Positions 18,201-26,240 of a stretch of 61,319 bases of DNA are shown in pieces. Made by a program: the position numbers and the translations under genes. Origin of the DNA: Syntrophosphaera sp035450685 (GTDB lineage Bacteria > Cloacimonadota > Cloacimonadia > Cloacimonadales > Cloacimonadaceae); assembly GCA_035450685.1 (NCBI GenBank), contig DAOTNF010000016.1, forward strand, positions 1 through 61,319, given 5' to 3'. The notes beneath the pieces were generated by a model, which was given only the letters and a program-made list of their open reading frames with translations, searched no databases and was not told where the DNA came from. Numbering within the stretch: position 1 is the stretch's first letter; the number at the start of each line of letters is the position of its first letter.

Positions 18201-20719
18201 GACTTATTGATATCGCCAATAGTAGAATAATAAACTGCGAGTCTGTCTGTATAAATAATTTTAAGGTCGAGGGATAAGGTATTTGGATCGATGGGTTGCA
18301 ACACCTCAATGACCCGCCTGGGTTCAGTTCGGGAATAAGCCTGTGCCAGATACAGGGCGGCAAGTACCTGTTGCCTGCCGGTAATAGCCATACCATGAGC
18401 CTTCTCGAAATGCCGGAGTGCAGCTTTCACATCTTCCGCCAACAATTTAACGGTACCCAGGACAATGTGCTTTTCGAACAGCTCAGGTATCCTGCGCTGG
18501 TTCTCCATCAGCAAGTTCGCTTCCCTGAAGAAACCGGTGGTTTCGGTTTTATTCAGGAATTTGTTCAGGTCATGGATTAGGTCAACCGTGCTAACCTTCA
18601 CGTTTGTATCGAGATCTATTCTAAGAACGTTAAAAATGGCCCAATAAGCGCTTTCCTGGTTGTTGTCCTCATCCATCAGTTTGTAGTATTGCAGATAGTA
18701 GGATCGTTCTGCTGCCAGGTCACCCGCGATATTGGCATTTTTAATGACTCCCTCGCAAATAGTGGGGTCTGTTATCTGCTTATCCTGAAAATATTTGAGT
18801 ACTCCCTTGGAGACAAAGACCTGTAGCTTGGTTGCACACTCCTTAAAGAACCGTTCTTTGGCTTCGGGAAAAGTGAAATAGTAGTTTTTATCCCTCTTTT
18901 CCAGAATCTCATTATACACACCGTCGTTAAGCAGTCCATACAGCTCAGCGCTGCCTATCTTGAGCAGTTTGCTTATCAGTTCCCGCGAGAGAGGTGTTTG
19001 CACTACTGATAGTTTTTGCAAATGAGCATAGTTGCTGGCAGTGAGGTGGCTCATACGCGAATATACAGAATGGAGCAGACGGCTGGGCAGGGTATATTCC
19101 TCCAGGTCAGCGGGAAAAACCAATTCCCGTTCATAGTGGATCAACTTGCGCAATGTAAGATCGATGAGTATCTCGCGGATAAAATACGGATTGCCCACAG
19201 AACGTTTATAGACGGCATCGCAAAATGTTTCCGGTACCTCTGTGTTCATCAGGCGGCGGATGTAATCACGCGATTCTCTGGGATTGAAAAGCGGCAGGTT
19301 TATCACCACGGTGTGGTTTATCTGTTTAACCCTGTTAAAGTCGTTACAGCTTAGCAAGACCATGATGCGGTTGTCCACGATTTTCTCTGCCAGATAATTG
19401 AGAAAATCCACAGTAAAGCGGTGCACATGCTGAAAATTGCGTATGATGAAGATCACCGGCTTCCGTTTGGAAAACTCGATCAGCAGATCGCGGGCAAAGC
19501 CAAAATCCGCTTGCAGTTCCTCTTTGCTCTGGGATATCCCCTTGGCCTCCTGCTCTGAGTTGAACAGATATTTGCGGAACTTATCCGAGATCTTTCCCAG
19601 TTTCTTGTTCTGCTGTATCTCCTGCTCTGTTTGCGATTGCAGGTATTCTTTGATCAGAGCGAAGAACGCGTCATGGTCGGTGCGCGTGCAGGTGTAATCG
19701 AAGATAAAGTATGATCCGCTCAGGATGTGGTAGCGGAACAGCGAGAGGATGTTGTCTTTGCCCAGTCCTTCGCCTCCCACCAGCGAGATCACCTTGCCGT
19801 TGCCCCCTTCAACAAGGGGGAGATGATCCAACAGTTGGTGAGCGTAATCTTCCCTCACCATGTAGCTGTTGAACTGCAGGGAATTGACCAGTGACCATGA
19901 GATCGAGAACTCGAAATTCTTGGAGGCGGTACGGTTTATATAGTCTATCACCTCCTCGCTGCTGCGGAAACGGTTTTCAGGATTGCGCTCAAGCAGGCGC
20001 AAGCAGAGCTTTTCCAAAGGCAGGGGAATGTCGGGATTCAGCTCCGAAGGGAAGATGGGGATGAAATACTGCTGGCTGCCGCTGCGTAAGGCGTTTATCT
20101 GATCCAGGGAAAAGGGAAAGCTGCCAGTCATCAGACGATAGATCACCACGCCCAGAGAGTAAAAATCGGAGGCGAAGCCAACCGGCTTGCCCAGATACAC
20201 TTCCGGGGCGACATAGGGTAGTGTCCCAGAAACGTATTGGCTGTCTTTATCAAGGTAAAACTTGGAGAATCCATAGTCAATCACTTTTACTTCCAGTGTA
20301 TTACCACTCATGCTATAAAGTATATTTTCAAGTTTTATGTCCTTATGAATTATATTCTGAGTATGTAAAGCATTCAAAGCGTAACAAACCTGAACCACGA
20401 TCTGATATAGGGCGTCCACCTTGTTTTTGCTGAAACGGAAGTTGTTCAGCGTGCTCCCTTCAAAGTAGTCGCTTATAACGTAGATGTGATCGTTAACATG
20501 CCCAAAGTCAACCACATGGCTCAGATTGGGGTGTTCAATCTTGGTGATATGGTGCATATCTTCGGCGCTGAAGAGGGAATAGATGTCCTCTGAAGGCAGA
20601 TACTGGAACAGTTTGAGAGTGTAGAGATTGCCGCTACGGATATCCCTCACTTTATAGACGTTGGCCCAGGAGCCGGAGCCCAAGGTATCGATCACTTCAT
20701 ATCTATGGTCTATGAACAT
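15269..20719 (-). CDS. Hybrid Ser/Thr kinase - ATPase - TPR - GAF - histidine kinase
   Basis: A 1816-residue cytosolic sensor. Residues 1-265 form a Ser/Thr kinase (Gly-loop GSGSWANV, Lys36, catalytic HKD with Asp127, DYG 148-150, APE 171-173). A signalling ATPase follows with an atypical P-loop, GGEGLGK (315-321) then Asp-Asn instead of Ser/Thr. The middle (about 650-1200) is helical and TPR-like. A GAF domain lies around 1430-1560. The C-terminus has a HisKA helix with phospho-acceptor His1587 (SHELNTPL) and an HATPase domain with DNGIGI and GLGLGLATS. The layout resembles PknK-like dual kinases of cyanobacteria and myxobacteria. No response regulator is encoded nearby, so the His output partner is elsewhere. 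It heads the operon with the TPR and barrel genes. Confidence 0.92.
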   Translation of the reverse strand: MFIDHRYEVIDTLGSGSWANVYKVRDIRSGNLYTLKLFQYLPSEDIYSLFSAEDMHHITKIEHPNLSHVVDFGHVNDHIYVISDYFEGSTLNNFRFSKNKVDALYQIVVQVCYALNALHTQNIIHKDIKLENILYSMSGNTLEVKVIDYGFSKFYLDKDSQYVSGTLPYVAPEVYLGKPVGFASDFYSLGVVIYRLMTGSFPFSLDQINALRSGSQQYFIPIFPSELNPDIPLPLEKLCLRLLERNPENRFRSSEEVIDYINRTASKNFEFSISWSLVNSLQFNSYMVREDYAHQLLDHLPLVEGGNGKVISLVGGEGLGKDNILSLFRYHILSGSYFIFDYTCTRTDHDAFFALIKEYLQSQTEQEIQQNKKLGKISDKFRKYLFNSEQEAKGISQSKEELQADFGFARDLLIEFSKRKPVIFIIRNFQHVHRFTVDFLNYLAEKIVDNRIMVLLSCNDFNRVKQINHTVVINLPLFNPRESRDYIRRLMNTEVPETFCDAVYKRSVGNPYFIREILIDLTLRKLIHYERELVFPADLEEYTLPSRLLHSVYSRMSHLTASNYAHLQKLSVVQTPLSRELISKLLKIGSAELYGLLNDGVYNEILEKRDKNYYFTFPEAKERFFKECATKLQVFVSKGVLKYFQDKQITDPTICEGVIKNANIAGDLAAERSYYLQYYKLMDEDNNQESAYWAIFNVLRIDLDTNVKVSTVDLIHDLNKFLNKTETTGFFREANLLMENQRRIPELFEKHIVLGTVKLLAEDVKAALRHFEKAHGMAITGRQQVLAALYLAQAYSRTEPRRVIEVLQPIDPNTLSLDLKIIYTDRLAVYYSTIGDINKSIKIIEDFLSTLPPFQDNRIMILMASMHNNLGVFYSTQKNIVEADEHLGIALNIWKSHNIKRFLGLIYNNISDLYLKQGITVVAGKYSETALEYSKSLGQVLNHALALLNQGEAKIKMGEFEEAEVKLLEAQKLVKSVKTNKYLDVINRNLALAKSKIIGFGHYYRFIKKHEPKLIEGYIREINPLVKTYFYYLSEMGNAKKLRRLMSNNVHINYQHIHEQEFYHNVLSLLAISEKDYETALKELKYATQYAGEINNNYAIAVFNVLQVICHYGLQEYSKASELIDLARPSIKENQYRYWDQQLDILALKLELVNPDIPLRNILRRIEIQLKLCRDYSYYQLVVELLQMKIQTLLAMGAESHAQKIFTEYCEYLRQISADIAEDDQQNYLNLNMYNLKIVGKFALVPVKSRRKDLRGKWDDLLLNIANINSVQRIKFLIEKGINQVLSPWQFRLMVYSDKIANYYAFQCYNCDEEQMLPPEFSAHIERAFETNNLAVFDYLEQHYLIVPLISGSKKIGYLVLNDAGEMEFNSREITIARNIKTQLTALIIRTWDYMEITQRMEKMNQLMQISHDLIKYVDSNQLESEIVSKAIDFTNATRGFLIRKDSEGNNLFQVQMDQNKQLLSTFSGVSSTALSLCQTHLEPVVTFNAALDNRFKNSVSVQDYAIHTIFCCPILVDETSMGFLYLDNLGDSTREMYLNDEILALLIKQITIAIKNAKQYEYLLQQSSELNAFEQLKDEFMAIVSHELNTPLTSLQGYVSRLKRSLYADEEERTEIVNKVDSSVKRLIMSVNDITTMNQYNLVKSLSKAPVNIGEILDLIHQEVQILSRNRRMQIRVELEKDLPAVKANWEALHRMIYNVVLNAIRFTNDFGNVVIGARRSAFPQEKIDNKESLVIYVQDNGIGIPQFQMKNIFRKFYELNEIYAHKSGTVEYRSSGLGLGLATSKRIAELHNGEILVKSKEGEGTTVFIIIPFK

Positions 20720-20748
20720 CCTATATCTCCAATTTAATGGTAGTTTAC

Positions 20749-20777
20749 CTTATTTCTCAAGGATAAGCGGATGTCAA
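20749..20777 (-). promoter_or_regulatory. Promoter candidate of the hybrid kinase operon
   Basis: On the minus strand, a perfect TTGACA (20777-20772), a 17-base spacer and AATAAG (20754-20749, four of six consensus bases). A GGAG ribosome site follows just before the ATG at 20719. Confidence 0.5.
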
Positions 20778-20890
20778 CTTAAAAAACGGCTCTCTTGCAA
20801 ACCATGCGGGTAAAATGGAGTTGTTGGTGGAGATTTGGTTTATTTCAAACACTGAGGTAAAGATGAGATACTTGTTCATTTCTGCCCTTA

Positions 20891-20931
20891 TATATTGATC
20901 GCTGATTGATCACTGATTGATCGCCGGGCAA
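20891..20931. repeat. Iteron-like 11-bp tandem repeats, copy 1
   Basis: Three direct units of 11 bp with consensus TGATTGATC(A/G)C, each carrying a GATC. A related array with the same period occurs at 40911-40945 on the opposite strand. Both lie about 150-190 bp from a core hairpin of the dispersed repeat. The 11-bp period would put the units on one face of the helix. The gap 20720-21195 otherwise shows only the kinase promoter and repeat copy C. Confidence 0.65.
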
Positions 20932-21044
20932 TCGCTGCACCGGAAATCACCTGGCGTTCAATGGGATATGAGATAAAGAGGGAGTCAGGGCAGCTTACTT
21001 TGTTTGTGACAATGAATATAACATGCCAATTATCACGTTTTCCC

Positions 21045-21165
21045 TTTATAGCTCTCTCCTATGCTGCTACTGGCTTTGGAGCCATCTTCCTTAGGTCATC
21101 CTTATAAATTATAAGGTTGACCTAAGGAAGATATAGTCATGGCTGCCGCATGCAAATGAGGGTAA
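21045..21165 (+). repeat. Dispersed intergenic repeat, copy C (most perfect hairpin)
   Basis: The core at 21084-21132 is a 49-nt palindrome: two 24-nt arms beginning ATCTTCCTTAGGTCA differ at one position, around a single central A. The left flank (ATAGCTCTCTCCTATGCTGCT, GGCTTTGGAGCC) matches copies D, E and F; the right flank (GCATGCAAATGAGG) matches copies A and F. Confidence 0.88.
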
Positions 21166-21195
21166 AAATCTTCATAGTGCAAGGGTGCGAAAACA

Positions 21196-22080
21196 TTAGT
21201 CCATTGCCTTGGTGGCTTTCCAACGCTTGTGTACCCAAAACCACTGCTCCGGGTGTTTGTGGATATAGCGCTCAATCACTGAGTTGACCTCGCTCAGGAG
21301 TCTCAGGTAGTTTTGTTCGTTATCTTCCCAATCCGGATGGTATATTGGTGGCTCGAAACAGAAGTTTATCGTTCCGTCCGGTTCCCTCACCGCGAAACCG
21401 GGCACAATGGGGACCTTGTAATGCAAAGACAGTTTGGCCACACCAATATGATGGGAGGCTGGAAAACCCAAAAAATCCAGGATATGTCCCCTGTGGCCGG
21501 CGTTCTGGTCTGCCAGTATCGCCACCATCTCGTTTTTCCGGAGGGTGGAGATGATGTCCCTTAACCCGCTGCGAAAGTCGATTAAGCTAACTCCATGCTG
21601 GCTGCGGATGGCGTTGTTAAATCTGTCAAACAGCTCATTATGTTGCTTTTTCGCCACAACGGAGAGCGGAATGCCAAACTCAGGCAACACCCTTGCCGCC
21701 TCCCAGTTACCAAAGTGGGCGGTGGCCAGAATCGCTCCCTTACCGAGGGCGAAAGCCTGATCAGCATACTCTTTTCCGCTTATCCTGCAGCGTGCCAGAA
21801 GCTCTTTGTTGGGCAAGAGATAGATTTCCGCCACCGTCAGGCCCATGTTGTGGTAGAGTTTGCGTATAAGCTTCTTGATTTCCCTTGGACTGAGCTGGGG
21901 ATATACTTTGGAGATTTGCCTGTGTGCCACTTCTCTGCGTACACCCCCCAGGTAACCAATGAGGTAAAAAAGTGAAGTTACCACCCTTTTACCCAATGCG
22001 TATGGCAGGAAGCGCAAGAAACTCAGCAAAATCCTCAGTAATGTGTATTCAGTGATGTTTTGTAACCGGCTTCTTTTCAA
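21196..22080 (-). CDS. Lipid A / LPS acyltransferase (LpxL/HtrB family)
   Basis: A 294-residue inner-membrane enzyme that would transfer a secondary acyl chain to lipid A. It has an N-terminal hydrophobic segment (about 15-45), the catalytic HX4E motif in ATAHFGNWEA, the LADQNAGHRG region and a C-terminal WVHKRWK typical of the family. It is a strong sign of a lipopolysaccharide-bearing outer membrane. ATG 22080 lies 24 bases after trxA, suggesting one transcript. Whether it adds laurate, myristate or another chain cannot be read from sequence. Confidence 0.9.
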   Translation of the reverse strand: MKRSRLQNITEYTLLRILLSFLRFLPYALGKRVVTSLFYLIGYLGGVRREVAHRQISKVYPQLSPREIKKLIRKLYHNMGLTVAEIYLLPNKELLARCRISGKEYADQAFALGKGAILATAHFGNWEAARVLPEFGIPLSVVAKKQHNELFDRFNNAIRSQHGVSLIDFRSGLRDIISTLRKNEMVAILADQNAGHRGHILDFLGFPASHHIGVAKLSLHYKVPIVPGFAVREPDGTINFCFEPPIYHPDWEDNEQNYLRLLSEVNSVIERYIHKHPEQWFWVHKRWKATKAMD

Positions 22081-22104
22081 TCTGATCCGTCTTTATCGCT
22101 ATGC

Positions 22105-22416
22105 TTATGATTTGAGCAGATCGATCTTGTTTTGGATGACTGCTTTGGCCACCACACCAATCGAATTGTCCTTAAGTTCGCCGTCTTTAAAGAAAAGCAG
22201 GTTGGGGATGCTCATCACGCCATACTTTCCCGCCAGTTCTGGATGCGCGTCGACATTTAGCTTGCAGACCTTGATGTCTGGATTTTCCCTGGCGATTTCC
22301 TCGATGACGGGACCAAGCATCCTGCAGGGACCGCACCAGTCCGCCCAAAAATCCACCACCACGATTCCGCTGGAAACGGTTTCATTGAAGTTTGTTTTGT
22401 TAAGTTCTATAGTCAT
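22105..22416 (-). CDS. trxA: Thioredoxin
   Basis: A 103-residue cytosolic thioredoxin. The redox centre is FWADWCGPCRM, followed by the conserved Asp in LNVDAHPELAGKYGV and the cis-proline in MSIPNLLFF. The start is the ATG at 22416, preceded by GGAG at seven bases. An 18-codon upstream extension in the same frame has no ribosome site and is not thioredoxin-like. It diverges from htpG; the intervening 195 bases hold promoter elements and an inverted repeat. Confidence 0.95.
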   Translation of the reverse strand: MTIELNKTNFNETVSSGIVVVDFWADWCGPCRMLGPVIEEIARENPDIKVCKLNVDAHPELAGKYGVMSIPNLLFFKDGELKDNSIGVVAKAVIQNKIDLLKS

Positions 22417-22510
22417 GGTTCGACTCCAAATGTTTATAGATATTCTAATCCAAGCGGCGATTCTTGGCAAGTGCCTTTACAGAAATGTCCCAAACAGCTT
22501 ACCTGAATTA

Positions 22511-22531
22511 GCAGTCTTGTCTGCAGACTGC
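22511..22531. promoter_or_regulatory. Inverted repeat between trxA and htpG (candidate operator)
   Basis: GCAGTCT and AGACTGC, 7-bp perfect arms separated by 7 bases, lie 11 bases upstream of the htpG -35 box. It is not a CIRCE element, and there is no T-run, so it is not a terminator. The regulator is unknown. Confidence 0.4.
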
Positions 22532-22542
22532 CAAAAAAGGGC

Positions 22543-22571
22543 TTGACAGTTTGCCCCAAGCATTTAGATTA
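22543..22571 (+). promoter_or_regulatory. Sigma70-type promoter of htpG
   Basis: A perfect TTGACA (22543-22548) with TAGATT 16 bases on (22565-22570). A heat-shock sigma consensus was not seen. AAAGGAG at about 22597-22603 is the ribosome site of htpG. Confidence 0.55.
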
Positions 22572-22611
22572 TCTTTCAGTATAATATCGAACATCAAAGG
22601 AGAGATCCAAA

Positions 22612-24597
22612 ATGCCAGCTAAAAAGACCGAAACAGGCAGTTTAAGCATCCATACAGAGAACATCTTTCCCATTATTAAGAAATGGCTTTATTCCCAGCA
22701 TGACATTTTTTTGCGGGAACTGATCTCAAACGCAGTGGATGCCATCAATAAAAGAAAATATGCCGATCCCGACTTCAAGGAAGAGGAGATGAAGATCGAG
22801 GTTAAACTCGACGCTAAGAAAAAGACCCTGGAAGTGATTGACACCGGTATCGGTATGACGGCAGACGAGATTAGGAAGTATATCAACCAGATCGCCTTCT
22901 CCGGCGCGGAGGAATTCGTCAACAAGTTCAAAGACGTCCAGGCCAACATCATCGGCCATTTTGGGTTGGGCTTTTATTCCTCCTTCATGGTGGCGGACAA
23001 GGTCACCATCGATTCCCTCTCTGTGACGGAAGGCAGTGAGCCTGCTTTCTGGGAGTGTGATGGAAGCATCGAATATTCTATGAAGGCAGGTAAGCGCAAG
23101 GAAGTGGGGACCACCGTTACCGTCCATTTCAGCGAAGAAGCTAAAGACTATACCGAGCCTGCAAAGGTTCGGGAGATTCTGGAGCGCTACTGCAATTTTA
23201 TGGCCTGGCCAATCTTGTTTGAAGACAAGCAGGTCAACCAGAAAGAGGCACTATGGAACCGAAAACCCAAAGACGTCAAGCCTGAGGAATACATCGAGTT
23301 TTACAAAAACGTATTCCACGACTATCAGGATCCCGTCTTCTGGATTCACCTCAACGCCGATTTTCCCGTAAACCTGCGCGGGATACTCTATTTTCCCAAG
23401 TTGCGTAACGAGCCGGATTTCTTCCGCGGAGAGGTGAAACTCTATTGCAATAACGTATTCGTGGCGGACAATCTGGAGGACTTGATCCCGGAATTCCTGC
23501 TTTTACTCAAGGGAGGGATCGACATCCCGGACATCCCGCTCAACGTTTCCCGCAGCTTCTTGCAAAATGACGCCCAAGTGCGCAACATCAGTAAATATAT
23601 TGTAAAAAAGGTGGCCGACCGCTTTGCCGAAACATTCAAAAGCGACCGTAAAAAGTATGAGGAGTACTGGGAGGACATCAATACATTCATCAAGTTTGGA
23701 TTGCTCAAGGATGAAGATTTCTTTGAAGCCATGAAAGACCTGGTGATTTTCAAGAGCGCCAGCGGAGACTATCTCACGGTGGAGGAATACAAGACACGCA
23801 ACCAGTCCGCAGAAGGTAAGACCCGTATCTGGTACGCTGCCAGCGAAGACGCCCAGGTCAGCTACCTGAACCTGATGAAGGAGCAGGGCATCGAGGTGAT
23901 TTTCCAGAATTCACCCCTGGATACCCACCTCTACCAGAGGTTGGAAGCAAAGTTGGAAAATGTAGAATTCGTCAGGATAGACAGCGAGGTTAATGACCTT
24001 CTGGTGGATTCTGCCCTGCCAGCCGAGAGCCAGTCGGATAAGCTTGCGGAGATATTCTATCGGGCTCTGGGACAGGAAGTGGAGGCTTCCTTCAGCAAGG
24101 ATAGCTACGCTGAATACCTCAAAAAGCACCCCCAGGCAGTCAATCTGCTTGCTCCCTACATTATACAACAAGGAGAGCGCAGCATCATAAAACCCTATGA
24201 CATTCCCCTGAAACTGCGCGATGAACTTGGCGAGGAGGCGGTGAAAGACCTGTTTGAACACGTCTATACGGAACTCAAGGTGGAGGTCAAAAGCCTCAAA
24301 TCGTCCGAGATTCCTTCCATGATCGTTTTCAGCGAATACATGAGGCGCTGGCACGACATGGATATGCTTTCCCGCAACGCAGGCGGAGACCTTCTCAAAC
24401 ACCACACCTTGGTGGTGAATCAGGAAAACCCCACCATCAAAAAGATACTCGAACTCGACGAGCAAGGCAAAACGGAAGAGGTAAATACCCTCTGTTCATA
24501 CATCCACGACCTTTCCCTGCTGGAACAGAAACCCTTCAATGGCCAGGAACTAAAGGAATTCATCGCCAAGGCGAATAAGATTCTCAACTATCTGTAA
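22612..24597 (+). CDS. htpG: Molecular chaperone HtpG (Hsp90)
   Basis: A 661-residue bacterial Hsp90. The GHKL ATP-binding domain has the helix ELISNAVDAINK, DTGIGM and the lid GHFGLGFYSSF. The middle domain includes the conserved RGILYFP and the catalytic-loop region RSFLQNDAQVRNI. The C-terminal dimerisation domain is present. There is a slight expansion over the usual 620-630 residues. It stands as a single gene with its own promoter and a strong terminator. Confidence 0.97.
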   Translation: MPAKKTETGSLSIHTENIFPIIKKWLYSQHDIFLRELISNAVDAINKRKYADPDFKEEEMKIEVKLDAKKKTLEVIDTGIGMTADEIRKYINQIAFSGAEEFVNKFKDVQANIIGHFGLGFYSSFMVADKVTIDSLSVTEGSEPAFWECDGSIEYSMKAGKRKEVGTTVTVHFSEEAKDYTEPAKVREILERYCNFMAWPILFEDKQVNQKEALWNRKPKDVKPEEYIEFYKNVFHDYQDPVFWIHLNADFPVNLRGILYFPKLRNEPDFFRGEVKLYCNNVFVADNLEDLIPEFLLLLKGGIDIPDIPLNVSRSFLQNDAQVRNISKYIVKKVADRFAETFKSDRKKYEEYWEDINTFIKFGLLKDEDFFEAMKDLVIFKSASGDYLTVEEYKTRNQSAEGKTRIWYAASEDAQVSYLNLMKEQGIEVIFQNSPLDTHLYQRLEAKLENVEFVRIDSEVNDLLVDSALPAESQSDKLAEIFYRALGQEVEASFSKDSYAEYLKKHPQAVNLLAPYIIQQGERSIIKPYDIPLKLRDELGEEAVKDLFEHVYTELKVEVKSLKSSEIPSMIVFSEYMRRWHDMDMLSRNAGGDLLKHHTLVVNQENPTIKKILELDEQGKTEEVNTLCSYIHDLSLLEQKPFNGQELKEFIAKANKILNYL

Positions 24598-24623
24598 TTA
24601 ATTTGGCAACTCTGCCACAAATC

Positions 24624-24672
24624 AGGCTCCGGGACCAAGCAAATGCTTGATTCTGGAGCTTATCTTATTTGC
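24624..24672 (+). terminator. Rho-independent terminator of htpG
   Basis: GCTCCGGGACCAAGC pairs with GCTTGATTCTGGAGC (24626-24640 with 24645-24659; 14 of 15 positions pair counting two G-T pairs) around an AAAT loop. A T-rich TTATCTTATTT follows. Confidence 0.8.
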
Positions 24673-24822
24673 ATAAAATCTAAAGGACATTGTACATTAA
24701 CAGGTAATTCACATCTATCGCTAACCCCCATAATTGGCGTGGAACTCAAACAACTCTCTATCTTAGGCGATAAACACAAAATACTTGACAAAAAGCGCAG
24801 ATGATAAACAGTTAAAAATATA

Positions 24823-24840
24823 GACGCTCTAAGGAGCGTC
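24823..24840 (+). promoter_or_regulatory. Leader hairpin overlapping a Shine-Dalgarno site
   Basis: GACGCTC and GAGCGTC form a perfect 7-bp stem around TAAG. The AAGGAG that serves the following mini-ORF lies half in the loop and half in the 3' arm, so pairing would limit ribosome access. TTGACA at 24785-24790 is a possible -35 box, but no clear -10 was found. Confidence 0.5.
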
Positions 24841-24842
24841 CC

Positions 24843-24869
24843 ATGAAAGTAAAAAGGCCGGTGTTATGA
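24843..24869 (+). CDS. Eight-codon leader ORF (MKVKRPVL)
   Basis: A mini-ORF with an ideal AAGGAG seven bases upstream. Its TGA overlaps the ATG of the next gene (TTATGA), the classic layout for translational coupling. It may serve only to deliver ribosomes to the exported-protein gene, whose own site (AAAAGG) is weaker. There are no runs of regulatory codons, so classic amino-acid attenuation is unlikely. Expression is not proven. Confidence 0.45.
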   Translation: MKVKRPVL

Positions 24870-25318
24870 AAAAGCATCTTTTCATTATTGTTCTGCTTGT
24901 TAGCGCTGTTGCGTTAAGTTTTGGGCAAGAAGCAAGTATTTCAGAGTATATGCTGGCTCTTGAAACCACATCTGGTGAAGAAGTGGAACCTGAAGTGCTG
25001 CGGCTTGCTTACAATCCGTCTTTTACCAAAGGGAAAGCCGATGCCGAGTTGCTTCACCCGTCATCTGGATACTTCCTTGGTGGTGTCGCATCCGGATTGT
25101 TGTTTGGGCTTATAGGAACTGCCGTGATTGGATTTGCCGCTGGAGGAGATACTCCTGATTACATTCCTGACGATGTAGATACCAAAGGTTATATGGATGG
25201 ATATTTCAAGAAAGCGAAATCTAAAAACCGAAGCGCAGCCTGGATGGGAGGATTGATTGGAACTGCTGCCAGAATAGGGGTTTTTGTGGTAATAGCCAAT
25301 AGCGATCAACGCGACTGA
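24866..25318 (+). CDS. Small exported protein, unknown function
   Basis: A 150-residue protein with a signal peptide (MKKHLFIIVLLVSAVALSFG, cut before QEA). A Gly-rich hydrophobic segment (about 70-95, GVASGLLFGLIGTAVIGF) and a second Gly-rich helix near the end follow, so it may sit in a membrane. A short charged segment (KKAKSKNRSAAW) separates them. No family was recognised. It is a single gene between htpG and the convergent prepilin peptidase, preceded by a hairpin and leader ORF. Confidence 0.7.
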   Translation: MKKHLFIIVLLVSAVALSFGQEASISEYMLALETTSGEEVEPEVLRLAYNPSFTKGKADAELLHPSSGYFLGGVASGLLFGLIGTAVIGFAAGGDTPDYIPDDVDTKGYMDGYFKKAKSKNRSAAWMGGLIGTAARIGVFVVIANSDQRD

Positions 25319-25375
25319 TGGGGTTATCCCTGTAGAAACTATAGCGCGGTCGCCGAATAGCCCTTTTCTACTTTT
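25319..25375 (+). terminator. Weak terminator candidate after the small exported protein
   Basis: GGGGTTAT near 25319 can pair with ATAGCCCT near 25357 (eight positions, two of them G-T) and is followed by TTTCTACTTTTC. The loop is long, about 30 nt. The rest of the convergent gap to 25456 shows nothing else. Confidence 0.35.
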
Positions 25376-25456
25376 CATTTCCAAGCTTCCGGTAGGGAAT
25401 CTTGAGTCCGGGATGGGGTAATTGGCTTGTATGGAAGCGTGGGGGCTATGTCAGGT

Positions 25457-26239
25457 TCAGTTGGAAAACAGGGAAACGAAGGCTGGTAAACCTGCCAAAC
25501 TTAGAATCCACTCACCTGCCAAAGCCCAGATGACAGCGGCGGCGGCAATAAAATTTCCAAAAGCGAAAGGGGTGTTCTTGCGGACAAAGGCCAGGAAATA
25601 TATGATTCCCATAAGACAGGCCAGAATCACGATGAAAGGAATGTTGAGCAAGCCAAAATAGGCAGCCACCCCGGGGAACAGGACAACATCGCCCCCGCCC
25701 AACCCTTCTTTGCGGAATATCTTTTCCCAGGCAAGGGCAAGCAGATATAAAAACGCGAAGGTCAGTACAGATGCCAGAAGGGAATCCGGGAAACTTACAA
25801 AAGTTTCCGGCACCAAAGCCCAGAGCCATCCAGAGGCGATGAGGGGCAGCGTAAGCGCAAGGGGAATGATCTTGTGGTATGCATCGATAAAAAAGATGGG
25901 AATCAAGAAGCTCACCATTGTGGCGAACTTGAAGAACATCGGGCTCAACCCATACACAGCATACAGGGCGAGAAACATCAGGGGGGTGATGATCTCAACC
26001 AAAAGGTGGTGCCAGTGAAACCGCGCTCCGCAATACTTGCATTTGCCCTTCAGGGCCAGGTAGCTGATTATCGGGATATTTAACCAGAAAGGAATCTTTT
26101 TCCCGCAGGAGTTACAATGCGACCCAGGCCTCACTAATGACGCTTTGCGAGGAAGGCGGTCGATTACAACATTCAGAAAACTGCCAAGGGAAGCGCCCAG
26201 GACAATAATCAGGACAACATCGATAACCAACACAGGCAA
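25457..26239 (-). CDS. Prepilin peptidase (A24 family, PilD-like)
   Basis: An inner-membrane aspartic protease that removes the leader of type IV pilin-like proteins and N-methylates them. About 260 residues with seven to eight membrane segments. It has the N-terminal GSFLNVVIDRLP motif, a cytosolic zinc loop with CNSCG and CKYCG, and catalytic aspartates in FFIDAYHKIIP and GLGGGDVVLFP. No ATG fits: candidates are TTG 26239, GTG 26233 or TTG 26230, all just after the upstream stop at 26241. A longer frame to 26413 is antisense-like text over that gene. Target pilins are not in this window. Confidence 0.9.
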   Translation of the reverse strand: MPVLVIDVVLIIVLGASLGSFLNVVIDRLPRKASLVRPGSHCNSCGKKIPFWLNIPIISYLALKGKCKYCGARFHWHHLLVEIITPLMFLALYAVYGLSPMFFKFATMVSFLIPIFFIDAYHKIIPLALTLPLIASGWLWALVPETFVSFPDSLLASVLTFAFLYLLALAWEKIFRKEGLGGGDVVLFPGVAAYFGLLNIPFIVILACLMGIIYFLAFVRKNTPFAFGNFIAAAAVIWALAGEWILSLAGLPAFVSLFSN

Positions 26240-26240
26240 G

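Noticed and set aside
22511..22531. Inverted repeat as a CIRCE element or terminator
   Set aside because: The sequence does not match the CIRCE arms and there is no T-run on either strand.
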